This document shows positions 24,115 to 32,068 of a stretch of 64,000 nucleotides of DNA, piece by piece. The notes beneath the pieces were generated by a model. The model ran no database searches, was not told where the DNA came from, and saw nothing but the letters and a program-made list of their open reading frames with translations. Each line of letters opens with the position of its first letter. Position 1 is the stretch's first letter. Made by a program: the position numbers and the translations under genes. The stretch is from Symbiodinium natans (Eukaryota; Sar; Dinophyceae; Suessiales; Symbiodiniaceae): positions 244,501 to 308,500 of the forward strand of contig CAJNDS010002142.1 of assembly GCA_905221605.1 (NCBI GenBank), read 5' to 3'.

Positions 24115-27100
24115 TCGGGGCTCTCTAGGGGAGTAAGCTTAATGGTCCCTTCTAGGGGGTCCCTCCTTGCACCCTCAACAGTCTAAGCCCTCATCGACCC
24201 GCTCAACCCCAAGAGCAGGCCAGAAGACTGATCTCATGTCTCTGGTACCAAGACTCAGAGGTTCATGTAGGGTTTAGGGTTTAGGGTTTAGGGTTTAGGG
24301 TTTAGGGTTTAGGGTTTAGGGTTTAGGGTTTAGGGTTTAGGGCTTTAAGTAGGGCTATGAGTACCCCGAACGATAATGTTAGCCCTACGTAGAACTACCC
24401 AAATGAACCTCCAAGTAAGAACCTCAAGCGGCCTGGACTTAGCTGGTTCAGTGTCGGGTACCAGGTATGCCCTTGGAAACTTTGACATTTGTTATACTGA
24501 GGATCTAAGGAACATCTTCAGAAGGTTTGAAGTTTTAAAGGGGTCAGGTAGAATACCCTAAAACGCTAGATCCCTGAAAAAGCGCTAAGAACCAGTCCCA
24601 AAAAGCTCCCCAAGAAATCTGAAACCCTAAACAACCCTAAGAAAACTCCCTAAGCCCTAAACCCTAAATCCTAAACCCTAAACCCTAAATCCTAAACCAT
24701 AAACCCCCTGAGCCAGGAGAAGTGCGGACTCCTGGAAGCTCATGCCCAGGAGCTTCTTCAGGAGGAGGGCGCCGTCCAGCTCGAGGAGGTCCAGGCCCGG
24801 AAGAGGGTTTAGGGTTTAGGGTTTAGGGTTTAGGGTTTGGGGTCCCCCGCCCCCCTCTCCACCCCCCCTCCCCACCCCCCTTCCCCGGTTACTAGGCACA
24901 GATACCAGATATTATATACATATATATATATATAGCAAGAGAGAGACGGAGAGAGAGCAAAAACAATAAGAAGACAAACAAATATGAACAAAGAGAGCAA
25001 GAGAACGATGACGAAAGAAAAAGAAGGAGAGGGAGCCCCCTTATGATCCCGAAGGTCAGCCTTACTTTTTCCCAGAAGGGACAAGTAGGGAAAGAGTAGC
25101 TAGTGTAAACCCTAAACTCTAAACGGTCTACATCCAAAACCTATAAACCCAAGAATCAAGCCTATGGACCCCAATATGCAAACCCTCTCTGTACTCCTGA
25201 ACCCTATAAACCCTAAAGCCTGTAAACCCTTTACCTTTTAAACCCTAAGCCCGGTACACCCTGAACCCTATGAGGGCCCTCTAAACCCTAAACCCATCAA
25301 AAACCCTGAACCCCACAAACCCTAAACCCTACAAACCCAAATTTAAGCCCTCTCAACTGCAAGCACCGAAACCCTTTGACCCTTAAACCCACCCTAAACC
25401 CGAAGCCCTTCAAGCCCCAAAAGCCCTTAAAACCCAATCTAAACCCTAAACCCTAAACCCGAAGCCCTTCAAGCCCTAAAGCCCTTAAGACACTATCTGC
25501 AAAACCTAAACCCTAAACCCGAAGCCCTTCAAGCCCTGAAAACCCTACACCCTAAACCCCCTAAGCCCTATATATGAACCCTAAACCCTCAACCTTTTAA
25601 ACCCTAGAAAAACCCTAAACCCTGTAAACCCTAAACCCTGAACCCTAAACCGCTGAAAACCCTAAACCCTAAACCCTGCTTAAAACCTCTATAAATCCTA
25701 ACTACACCCTAAGCCCAAGAAAAACCTCAAACCCTAAACCCTGAACCCTAGACCCTATATAAACCCTAAACCCTTGAAACCCTTTGAAACCCCTAACCCT
25801 GCGCAGGCCTCGGAAATGCCGGGGGCCTCAGGGAGCCGAGCTTCTCTGCGGCGGACGGCGTATGGTTACCGGCGGGTTTAGGGTTCGTTAATGTTTTCAG
25901 GGGTTTTTGGTTTAGGGTTTAGGGTTCGTTAGGGTTTTCAGGGTTTTCAGGGGCTTAGGGTTTAGGGTTTTCAGGGGTTTAGGGATTAGGGTTCAACAGG
26001 GTTTTCAGGGGTTTAGGGTTTAGGGTTCAGGGTTTAGGGTTTAGGGTCCATTAGGGGTTTCAGGGGTTTAGGGTTTAGGGTTTAGGCTTGGGAGAACTTC
26101 AATAGGGCCCATGGGAGCTCAGGAGTGCCCTGGTTCCCGAAACGCCCGGCTTCAGGGCTTTAGGTCTTTAGGGCTATGGGGCTTTAGGGCTTTAGGGCTT
26201 TAGGGCTTTAGGGCTTTAGGGCTTTAGGGCTTTAGGGCTTTACGGCTTTAGGGCTTTAGGGCTTAGGGCTTTAGGGCTTCAGGGCTTTAGGGCTTAGGGC
26301 TTTAGGGCTTTAGGGCTTCAGGGCTTTAGGGCTTTAGGGCTTTAGGGCTTCAGGGCTTTAGGGCTTTAGGGCTTTAGGGCTTTAGGGCTTTAGGGCTTTA
26401 GGGCTTTAGGGCTTTAGGGCTTTAGGGCTTTAGGGCTTTAGGGCTTTAGGGCTTTAGGGCTTTAGGGCTTAGGGCCCTAATCCCTAAACCCTAAACCTTA
26501 AACCCAATCGAAGCTAAAGCACGTCCTGCCTAACCCTCGTCACTCCCCACCGTCGTCAACAACCGCCCACGGGCTCAGGGAGGAAGGTTCTCGATGTTTA
26601 CCTGCTTACGGCTTTCGTCTCTATCCTAGACCCTACCCTTGAAGCTATAAACCCGCAACCCCAAACCCTAAATCCTAAACCCTAACCCTAAACCCTAAAC
26701 CCTAAACCCCTACTTTGAAACACCAAAACTCCTTCTTGACCCCGATCCCGAAGCCTGATAAGCCTCAAATCCTCTACTATCAGGGATCGGAATAGATACT
26801 AATCGTATTCCCCTTTGGTCCCTTTATCATTATACTATATTACCCCCCCCCCCCGCCCCGCCCAAAAAAACCTATTCCAAGTATCATTATGCTTTCATAA
26901 CCCCCAAAACCCCTATTCTAATTATTAAGGCCCCAAAGCCTCTAAACCCTAAACCCTAAACCCTAAACCCTAAACCCTAAACCCTAAACCCTAACCCTAA
27001 ACCCTAAACCCTAAGTCAACACCCCCAGCGCCCAGTTTCGCGCGCCGGCGGGGGCAGGCTGAGAGGTGGCGCCGCGACGTCGAAGAAGCGCAGGCCTGTC

Positions 27101-30100
27101 TGGAAGCTTAGGTTTTAGGGTTTTTGCCCTAAAACCTGAACCCTAAACCCTGAACCCTAAACCCTAAACCCTAGCCCTAAACCCTAAACCCTAAAACCTA
27201 CCCCGTCGGGATGTTTCGGGTTTAGGGTTGCCAGCTCAGCATGGGTGCTGAGCCCTTCATGTTGGGTTAGGTGCAGGGTTTCGGGTTTAGGACGTTCCCC
27301 CCCCCCCCCACGTTTGCTAAATGAAGCCATAAAGGGGCCGAAGGGCTTATCAGGGCTTGTTGGAGATTATTGGTTCTGAGAAAGTACCCTAATCGCTGAA
27401 CCCTGATAGCTTCTTTAGCTTCATGGGTACTTCTCAATCTGCTTGAACACTCGCAGGTTTGTTTGCACTCAAGAAAACCCTAAGCCCTAAGCCCTAAACC
27501 CTCAACCCTAAACCGATCTCAGTCTGTGGGGAGTCCTCAACCCTAAACCTTAATCCCTAAACCCTAAACCCTAAACCCTAAACCCTAAACCCTAAACCCT
27601 AAACCCTAAACCCTAAACCCTATAAACCCTAAACCCTATTCCTAAACCCGTGCCCCAGAACTTGGCGACCATTTGGCGATGCCAGGAGGAGAACCTAGCC
27701 TTGAGGCAGGCTTGCGCTCGACTGGCGAGTCCGGGCCTTGGTGTGTGTTTAGGGTTTAGGGTTTAGGGTTTAGGGTTTAGGGTTTAGGGTTTAGGGTTTA
27801 GGGTTTAGGGTTTAGGGCTTGGGGTTTGGGGTTTGGGGTTTAGGGTTTAGGGTTTAGGGTTTAGAGCCACTTGGAGGTTCATGGGTAGATAGGCTTACAA
27901 GAGCAGATGCCATACTTGTACTTGCAAGCCGAATTACAACTACACATGAACCTCCAATTCGGATCAAAGGGTGCGGTGCATGGATCCAGCATGCTCTGGA
28001 CGTCGAGGTTAGCAGGGACTCCAATACCCCTTATTTCAGGAACAATCCTTAAGAATATGAGAGGGCTCCTTATATTGTTTAAGGAATAATCCTTAATTCA
28101 GGAGTATTGGAGTCTCTGGGTTCACCGCACCCTGGACACTAGAGTTTAGGCTTCAGGGGCACTTTGCCTCTGACCTTCACGGCAAGATTTGGATGTATTG
28201 TGTTGAGCTCAAAACGCATGATGTTTGTTTTAGGGTTTAGTGTGTAATGTTTCGGGTTTGGGGTTTGTCTTTTTTGGGGTTTATATAGAAACACCCACCC
28301 TTTGGAAAACCGATGGCATGCGGTTGGCGCGGTCCAAAATCAACCCAAACCCCAAAGCCTACATAAGCCCGACACCCTGCAAATCAAGCCTTTGCCTCAA
28401 ACCCAACCCTAAACCCTAAACCCTAAACCCTAAACCCCTAAACCCTAAACCCTAAACCCCCTAAACCCTAAACGCCCCTCAGTCAGGTTCCAGGCAACGT
28501 CTCGAAGTGCAGTCAGAAGAGCTTGTCCGACGCGAGGCCAGGGGCTTCGGCTTTCGGGTTTAGGGTTTAAGGTTTAGGGTTTAGGGTTTAGGGTTTAAGG
28601 TTTAGGGTTTAGGGTTTAAGGTTTAGGGTTTAGGGTTTGGGGTTTAGGGTTTAGGCCTTGGGGGACTTTGGGCTTGGAGCACCAAGTCCGTAAGGAGGAG
28701 CCCGATATGCCTTAGTTTACACTCAGTTTTCTGCTACTAAAGTTTGCCTTTAGGGTTTTTTAACGTTAAAAAACCCTAAATTAGGGTTTTTTAACGTTAC
28801 AAAACCCTGTTTGCCTTGTGCAAAAATGAGCAAAGAGGACGCCGACATGACATGATTTAGGGTGCTTTCTGTCACGGAGGGGTTCGTCTCGGTCCCTTTG
28901 TGAGTTTTCGATCTTATTATAAGGTTTAGAACTTATGCGGTTCAGGGCTTGGAGTTTAGGGTTTAGGGTTTGGGGTTTAGGGTTCGGGTCCACATGTTTG
29001 CAGTATCGCAACCCGATATCACCCATGAGGGCATTGGCAATCATTATTCGTTTAGTGGGACCTTACTTAGAGCAAAGCGTCTACACCTTGGGTGTTTGTA
29101 TGATTCCATTCTGTTTTCCCCTACAAAAGCTTGCTGAATGGCCTTCACAAGGCTGCCCTTATATAACCCTAAACAGTCCAGGCTCTGATATCTTCTGATC
29201 GTTTCGCGGGTGTGGGCCGGGTAGCGTGAAAGCCCTACAACTCTATTGCCCCGAAAGCCGCCAAAGCTGGCCTGTGAAAAGCCTGAAGCCCTAAACCCCT
29301 GTGAAAGCTTCAAGCCTCTAACTTTCCAACCCCTAAAAACCCTCAAGCCCTACACCCCTCAAGCCCTTCAAGGCCCTAAGCCCTAAACCCTAGCCCTAAA
29401 ACCTAAACCCTAAAACCCTGGACGGAAAACCTAAACTCTAAACCCTAAACCCAGAAGCCCCTGAAGCCCGTCCTTCTGCAAGCAGGTCCTTCGAGCCTCG
29501 GAGCAGCTTCATGAGGCTCAGGACGTCAAACATGCACGGGTGCATGGTGTTTCGAGGTTAGGGTTTAGGGCCAGTTTAGGGTTTAGGGTTTAGGGTTCAG
29601 GGTTTGGGGTTAGGGTTTCGGGTTTCGGGTTTCGGGTTTGGGGGCTTAGGGTTTAGGAGATTTCATGTTTCTTCGGCTTTTGCTTGCGGCTGTAGGGCTC
29701 ATGGAGTTTTAAGGTTTCACAGTGCTTAGAGTATTTGTGGGGGGGGGGGAGTAGGGCTGCGGGGTTCAGGGTTTAGGGTTTAGGGTTTAGGGTTTGGGGT
29801 TCGGGGTTTGGGTACGTAGATTTAGGGTGTTGGGGTTCAGGGTGGTGGGGTTTGTGGGAGCTTAACGGAGTAGCAGAGTGGGTGGGGGATTAGGCTTTAC
29901 GGTTTCGGGCTGTTGCTCAATTTTCTTTGGGGTAGCTTTTGGAAGCATGTAGAGACTTGCGGTTCTGCACTTTAGGGTTTAGGGTTAGGTAAGCTAGGAT
30001 GTATCAAACGATAACGCTCAATCTGGAAACCCTAAACCCTAAACCCCAACGCCTCCCATGATACAGAGCCCTCACGTGGACGCCCTTAATACTTGTTAAG

Positions 30101-31076
30101 TAGGTTGGGTTGTGGGGGGCAGTCAGTCTGAGACTTTACTTGGAGGTTCATGGGTACTTGTAAGTAGGGTTATACGTAGGGTAGCTGCGGTGATAGCCCT
30201 TAATTCGGGTACCGATAACCCTACTTGAACCTCCAAGTGGGTCTCCCATCTCCGGCACTATGTCATGCCTCCTGTGGTTGGCTTGTTCTACTTGGAGCTT
30301 CCTTTTGACTTAGTAAGTCTACCTAGTCTCCCCTTCAAACCCTATGGTGATGCGCAGACGTGTTTCAAAGCCCAGCCTCGGAGGAGAACCCGAACCCCAG
30401 ACTCTAAGCCCACTTGACGATGGGCATATTGTGTGAACATCTCCAGGGGCTTCATTATTGGTTTTATGGTTTAGGGTTCAGGGCTAGAGTTTAGGGTTTA
30501 GTCGCTTCATGTTTTGTTGCTGACAAGTCGGCAACGAGGCCGACAAGTCAAAAGCAAACAACTGTTATGAGCATGTGCATTTTTCAAGTTCGGTTCGAGA
30601 CTCTGTATGTGTTGTTGCTAGGGGCGGAGGGGAGTGCGTTAACGGGCGTTTCGAATTACTCAACCCTGGCAAGCCTCCTGAATACTGAAGGCCCCAAACA
30701 CCTAACCCTCTCAAGCTGTAAATCCTAGACTCCTAGACATTGTTCAACCACCCTTTTATCTAAAACCCTCAACCCTACACCCCAAACCCCTAAACCCGAA
30801 AATCTCAAGTTGGCCGAGACCCCTTGGTCGCTAAACTACCGGGTTTAGGGTCTAGGGTTTAGGGTTTAGGCTAGGGAACCCCCAAAACCCTATACACTAA
30901 ACCCGAGACTCTCAAGCTGGGCTTCGTCATCCCCGACGCCGGTTCCCCAAAGACCCTCAACCCTCAACCCTAAACCCTAAACCCTAAACCCTAAACCCCA
31001 AAGCTTTTTGGAGCAGGAGCTGTCGGAGAAGCTCCTGGAAGCACCTGGCCAAAGTAGCCCTTGGCTTGGCTGCTAG
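11008..31076 (+). CDS. long multi-exon gene, coiled-coil protein of unknown function
   Basis: A chain of about 20 mini-exons (listed separately) whose phases agree at nearly every junction, from about 11008 to a TAG stop at 31074-31076. The sum is roughly 550 codons. The product is rich in Glu, Gln, Lys, Arg and Leu with heptad-like spacing, as in cytoskeletal or centrosomal coiled-coil proteins. No catalytic motif is seen and I cannot name it. Donors include GT, GC (12245, 13178, 27106, 28537) and probably GA (18311). Most introns begin with TTTAGGG and end with CCCTAAA. The true 5' end may lie further left. Start, stop and some borders are inferred without transcript evidence. One exon (11342) has a probable frameshift, so a decaying gene is possible. 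Confidence 0.62.
11342..11493 (+). CDS. coiled-coil gene, exon with probable 1-nt frameshift
   Basis: Acceptor GCAAAG at 11341, donor GTCGGG at 11494. The first part reads VFLARLAKKYGRKCLAVDSF. From about 11405 the coding-like frame shifts to IVGMARCVKEWLKGTEAQ and on to the donor. The length is 152 nt although both neighbours imply phase 0, so one base seems missing near 11404. This could be a mutation, an assembly error or a misjudged border. Confidence 0.45.
11958..12117 (+). CDS. coiled-coil gene, exon
   Basis: Acceptor GCCGCAG at 11957, donor GTGAGG at 12118. It has 160 nt, phase 0 to 1, with no stop. The later part, DARYHAVRAKLSKHCYHQTL, has helix-forming composition. The following intron is only 68 nt and is mostly CCCAAA/CCCTAAA sequence. 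Confidence 0.55.
12186..12244 (+). CDS. coiled-coil gene, exon
   Basis: Acceptor CCCCAAG at 12185; GC donor at 12245. Phase 1 to 0. The peptide INPCLLEDSLLLVETMLND is acidic and leucine-rich. The GC donor is chosen because it keeps the frame into the next exon; a GA donor three bases earlier would do the same. A G-array begins at 12272. Confidence 0.55.
12351..12472 (+). CDS. coiled-coil gene, exon
   Basis: Acceptor TGCAAAAG at 12350, donor GTTGTAGG at 12473, immediately before TTTAGGG repeats. Phase 0 to 2. The peptide includes DLISSTASLNDLQRTDNE and ERLQTLISELEAGEG, a clear coiled-coil pattern. Third positions are nearly all G/C. Confidence 0.7.
13102..13177 (+). CDS. coiled-coil gene, exon
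   Basis: Acceptor CCCAGAG at 13101, at the end of a C-array; GC donor at 13178. Phase 2 to 0. Peptide KSQKVFRIENPRLQAENNA continuing LHLQII. A G-array starts at 13203. Confidence 0.65.
13588..13682. repeat. CCCTAAA array, about 13 copies
   Basis: A near-perfect C-strand array in the intron between the exons at 13102 and 13976. A second C-array (13921-13968) lies closer to the acceptor. The 60-codon open frame between them (13700-13882) does not fit the exon chain. Confidence 0.95.
13976..14052 (+). CDS. coiled-coil gene, exon
   Basis: Acceptor CCCAAG at 13975, directly after a C-array; donor GTCTTT at 14053, with TTTAGGG from 14064. Phase 0 to 2. The peptide ESVEEAEAFEERARARLRQL then EDAWR is strongly coiled-coil-like. 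Confidence 0.72.
14577..14740. mobile_element. foldback element, family 2
   Basis: Left end CTTGAAGGTTCATGG, right end CCATGGACCTCCAAG. The interior is several nested TTATAAGTA-type inverted pieces. It is followed by a run of about 18 G. Confidence 0.7.
15186..15261 (+). CDS. coiled-coil gene, exon
   Basis: Acceptor ACGACAG at 15185, straight after CCCTAAA repeats; donor GTGCGC at 15262. Phase 2 to 0. Peptide ARWGNLHHQEDRKVARKERD ending FYNLQ. Both junction phases match the neighbouring exons. Confidence 0.72.
15496..15606. mobile_element. foldback element, family 6 (TTAGTAGGGAATGAGGGA)
   Basis: Left end GTTAGTAGGGAATGAGGGA, right end CATTCCCTACTAAC, inverted. The interior has GGGCCCTATATACACCC. 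Related copies lie at 20303, 21068 and 36285. Confidence 0.7.
16232..16272 (+). CDS. coiled-coil gene, short exon
   Basis: Acceptor CTTAACAG at 16231 after a C-array. Peptide VESATQDRLEDLL. Donor GTGATG at 16273 (phase 2), or a GA donor at 16262 (phase 0), which fits the next exon better. No TTTAGGG follows; a family-3 foldback element comes next. Confidence 0.55.
16305..16430. mobile_element. foldback element, family 3 (GACTCCAAAACCCCTTAATT)
   Basis: Left arm CCCAGAGACTCCAAAACCCC followed by TTAATTAAGG; right arm TTAATTAAGGGG then TTTTGGAGTCTCTGGG, almost perfect inverted repeats around an AT-rich centre. Related copies at 28009, 41296 and 46990. Confidence 0.8.
16500..16662. mobile_element. 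foldback element, family 4 (CATGGGCCCTTAATATGG)
   Basis: Left end GTTTCATGGGCCCTTAATA, right end CTAAGGGGCCATGTAAC. It has an inner copy of ATGGGCCCTTAATTTG. Related pieces at 9930-10035 and 52020-52060. Confidence 0.6.
17692..17775 (+). CDS. coiled-coil gene, exon
   Basis: Acceptor GTTGCAG at 17691; the donor at 17776 is GTTTAG, the first bases of the TTTAGGG array itself. In phase 0 it reads DCSDRPSVRAPNRATAP then LDADPLLLGKE. Another frame is open, but phase 0 fits the next exons. Confidence 0.6.
18254..18310 (+). CDS. coiled-coil gene, exon
   Basis: Acceptor CCAGTAG at 18253, GA donor at 18311. Phase 0 to 0. Peptide LRLAKEESLTEALQISRNK, typical coiled coil. The array upstream is (CCCTAAA)n; downstream G-strand repeats are degenerate. 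Confidence 0.62.
19364..19465 (+). CDS. coiled-coil gene, exon
   Basis: Acceptor CCCTCAG at 19363. Peptide YQAEVMRAREMSALAADISE then ELCQKDRGAPMVSE. The donor is GA at 19466, or GT at 19457; both are phase 0. Preceded by CCCTAAGA-variant repeats and followed by G-strand repeats. Confidence 0.7.
19831..19945. mobile_element. foldback element, family 2
   Basis: The ends are almost perfect inverted repeats: ACTTGGAGGTTCATAGGTA and CCCATGAACCTCCAAGT. The interior contains TATAAGTAGGGTTATAC. This is among the cleanest copies in the window. Confidence 0.85.
20162..20402. mobile_element. nested foldback elements (family 6 plus a poly-GGGGGTA hairpin)
   Basis: An inner hairpin pairs CCCCTCCCGCGAATATTAAA (20175-20194) with TTTAATATTAGGGGGAGGGG (20285-20304). 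It appears inserted into a family-6 copy, whose right end CATTCCCTGCTAAGAACCAG (20378-20397) matches the split left part CTGGTTCTTA (20162). Confidence 0.65.
20844..20921 (+). CDS. coiled-coil gene, exon
   Basis: Acceptor CTGGCAG at 20843, donor GTTTAG at 20922 formed by the telomeric repeat. Exactly 26 codons, phase 0 to 0: VVQASLQASVAELHTVVAER then FQRRLR. Third positions are nearly all G/C. Confidence 0.75.
21938..22810. mobile_element. 873-bp DNA-transposon-like element with 15-bp terminal inverted repeats
   Basis: Perfect ends CAATGTGGGGCCCTT (21938-21952) and AAGGGCCCCACATTG (22796-22810), extended by AGTTA/TAACT. TG flanks both sides, a possible 2-bp target duplication. It interrupts a family-2 foldback element whose halves rejoin as CCCATG + AACCTCCAAGT. 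It contains a CTTGTGGTCCC minisatellite (about 22340-22430) and TTATAACT-rich ends. No transposase motif is seen, so it is probably non-autonomous. Confidence 0.8.
23246..23359. mobile_element. foldback element, family 1
   Basis: Left end CTAGGATGCCCAGTAGTACCC, right end GGTTACTGGGCAGCCTAG, inverted. The interior TTCCCTTATAAACCCCTTTAAG is almost identical to copies at 52885 and 54333. Confidence 0.85.
23525..23560 (+). CDS. coiled-coil gene, micro-exon
   Basis: Acceptor CTCTGCAG at 23524. The 12 codons RMELEMQQSTLQ are in phase 0. The donor is probably GA at 23561; a GT is not available nearby. The neighbours' phases agree. Confidence 0.5.
24002..24114. repeat. TA/TATG microsatellite
   Basis: (TA)n mixed with TATGTATA units, over 100 bp. 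Confidence 0.9.
24253..24417. mobile_element. foldback element, family 2, with an 11-copy TTTAGGG array inside
   Basis: Left end AGAGGTTCATG, right end CCCAAATGAACCTCCAAGT. A perfect G-strand array (24267-24343) begins immediately after the left end. Either the array expanded inside the element or the element landed beside it. Confidence 0.7.
24717..24806 (+). CDS. coiled-coil gene, exon
   Basis: Acceptor GAGCCAG at 24716; donor GTTTAG at 24807 supplied by the G-array. 30 codons, phase 0: EKCGLLEAHAQELLQEEGAV then QLEEVQARKR. A textbook heptad pattern. Confidence 0.78.
25090..25800. repeat. long degenerate CCCTAAA field
   Basis: About 700 bp of imperfect C-strand heptamers with spacers such as CCCGAAGCCCTTCAAGCC, repeated around 25400, 25460 and 25520. 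It ends at the acceptor of the exon at 25807. Confidence 0.85.
25807..25864 (+). CDS. coiled-coil gene, exon
   Basis: Acceptor TGCGCAG at 25806, donor GTTACC at 25865. Phase 0 to 1. Peptide ASEMPGASGSRASLRRTAY. An alternative donor at 25876 (GTTTAG of the array) would give phase 0; the first fits the next exon. Confidence 0.58.
26155..26475. repeat. 8-bp telomere-variant array (TTTAGGGC)n
   Basis: About 38-40 tandem copies of GGGCTTTA, with rare changes (GGGCTTCA, GGGCTTA). The period is 8, not 7. It is confined to one intron and appears internally homogenised. Confidence 0.95.
27029..27105 (+). CDS. coiled-coil gene, exon
   Basis: Acceptor CCCCCAG at 27028, GC donor at 27106. Phase 1 to 0. 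Peptide PSFARRRGQAERWRRDVEE then AQACLE. The GC donor is required to keep the frame. Confidence 0.65.
27659..27740 (+). CDS. coiled-coil gene, exon
   Basis: Acceptor GCCCCAG at 27658, donor GTGTGT at 27741, followed within a few bases by TTTAGGG. Phase 0 to 1. Peptide NLATIWRCQEENLALRQACA then RLASPGL. Confidence 0.7.
27869..27960. mobile_element. foldback element, family 2
   Basis: Ends ACTTGGAGGTTCATGGGTA and ACATGAACCTCCAA; it lies just 3' of a G-array. Confidence 0.8.
28009..28120. mobile_element. foldback element, family 3
   Basis: Left GGGACTCCAATACCCCTTA, right TTCAGGAGTATTGGAGTCTC, inverted. The interior has AATCCTTAAGAATATG / TTTAAGGAATAATCC pairing. Confidence 0.8.
28487..28536 (+). 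CDS. coiled-coil gene, exon
   Basis: Acceptor CAGTCAG at 28486, GC donor at 28537. Phase 1 to 0. Peptide SRQRLEVQSEELVRRE. It fits both neighbours. Confidence 0.65.
29486..29556 (+). CDS. coiled-coil gene, exon
   Basis: Acceptor GCAAGCAG at 29485, donor GTTAGGG at 29557, again within the G-strand repeat. Phase 0 to 2. Peptide VLRASEQLHEAQDVKHARVH then GVS. Confidence 0.7.
30138..30241. mobile_element. foldback element, family 2
   Basis: Near-perfect ends ACTTGGAGGTTCATGGGTA and CTTGAACCTCCAAGT. The interior TAAGTAGGGTTATACG is shared with the copy at 19831. Confidence 0.85.
31004..31076 (+). CDS. coiled-coil gene, probable terminal exon
   Basis: Acceptor CCCCAAAG at 31003 ends a C-array. 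It enters in phase 2, reads FLEQELSEKLLEAPGQSSPW then LGC, and stops at TAG 31074-31076. A GC donor at 31041 could instead continue the gene; variant G-strand repeats do follow downstream. A repeat-free gap and a new ATG exon come after, which supports termination here. Confidence 0.55.
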
Positions 31077-32010
31077 TGCTTTGGGGCTTTTGGTGTTTAC
31101 AGGGTTTTACAGGTTTTATGGGGTTTTATGGGTTTTATAGGGTTTTATAGTTTTATAGGGTTTCATAGGGTTTTATGGGGTTTTGCAGGGTCTTACAGGG
31201 TTTCATAGGGTTTTATAGGGTTTACCCGGGTTTTATGGGTTTTTTTAGGGTTTTGCAGGTTTTTACCGGGTTTTACGTGGTTTTATAGGGTTTTATAGGG
31301 TTTATAGGGTTTATAGGGTTTATAGGGTTTATAGGGTTTATCGGGTTTATAGGGTTTATAGGGTTTATAGGGTTTATAGGGTTTATAGGGTTTACAGGGT
31401 TTACAGGGTTTATAGGGTTTTAGGTTTAGGGAAAGCAAATAGCTATTCACACCATGCCACTGCGAACACTGGCCACCACTTCCTTCCTGGCAGACCCTTT
31501 GTGGCTCAATTGATTCCTGCCACATGGTCAAGGAACATACTGCAAGCATCGTGGACTGATAAGAAAGGCGTGTAGCTCAGCCCAATTTGGAAGCTAGGCT
31601 AGCTGCGAAGGACTTCTGCGACGTGCCTAGTATCGACACATACTGAGCTTCAACAGTCCAAGTCCCAGAATGCAAAACACATTCCCTATTCCACTTCACT
31701 ACTCGAAACACCTAGCAACTCCACACTCCAGCTTACCAATTCCTAATATATGTACCCTTTAAAGGCCTCCAAGTAAGCTTCTTTGTATTGCCTTTTAACC
31801 CGAAGCCCCAAGCCCTAAGCCCTAAACGCTAAGCACCTAGTAGAATACACCCATGAAGAGACTATGTAAACCCTAATATTATATACCCATGACCCTAAAC
31901 CCATGAAGGGACGATGTAGGGCTTCTTATTAAGCAAATAGTAGATTACCCTTCATAAGGAAGAATATTTTTTGGGGGGTTCTTAAGCAAGTAGTAGAAGC
32001 CAGAGTAGAG
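31077..32010. other. 3' region and probable intergenic spacer
   Basis: Begins with GGGTTTTATA and then perfect GGGTTTATA 9-mers (31100-31425). From 31430 to 32070 there are essentially no telomeric heptamers. A family-5-like foldback (TAGTAGA...TTTTGGGGGGTTCTTAAG, about 31845-32000) lies near its end. The Lys-Pro-Tyr-rich minus-strand frame over the 9-mers is a repeat artefact. Confidence 0.55.
31100..31425. repeat. 9/10-bp telomere-variant array (GGGTTTATA)n
   Basis: Starts as GGGTTTTATA-like 10-mers and resolves into tandem GGGTTTATA 9-mers from about 31300. It is another local period variant of TTTAGGG. Confidence 0.92.
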
Positions 32011-32068
32011 ATGTCCTCGGATGATAGCACAGCGGCCGCAGCGGCCGAGGCTTCGCCTCCAGACTCGG
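32011..32068 (+). CDS. probable first coding exon
   Basis: The ATG at 32011 gives MSSDDSTAAAAAEASPPDS and ends in phase 1 at donor GTAGGG (32069), directly before TTTAGGG repeats. No C-array lies upstream, unlike internal exons. The 58-nt coding length and phase equal those of the exon starting with ATG 2216. Confidence 0.65.

Noticed and set aside
24830-25137. Minus-strand protein with a transmembrane-like stretch (FVIVLLLSLFIF)
   Set aside because: Arises from a GA-rich/AGAAAGA simple-sequence tract next to poly-TA; no exon context on that strand.
31283-31549. Minus-strand Lys-Pro-Tyr repeat protein; likewise the Asn-Pro-Lys frame at 49833-50075
   Set aside because: Direct translation of the 9-bp GGGTTTATA or GGGTTTTTA arrays; a 9-mer keeps any frame open.
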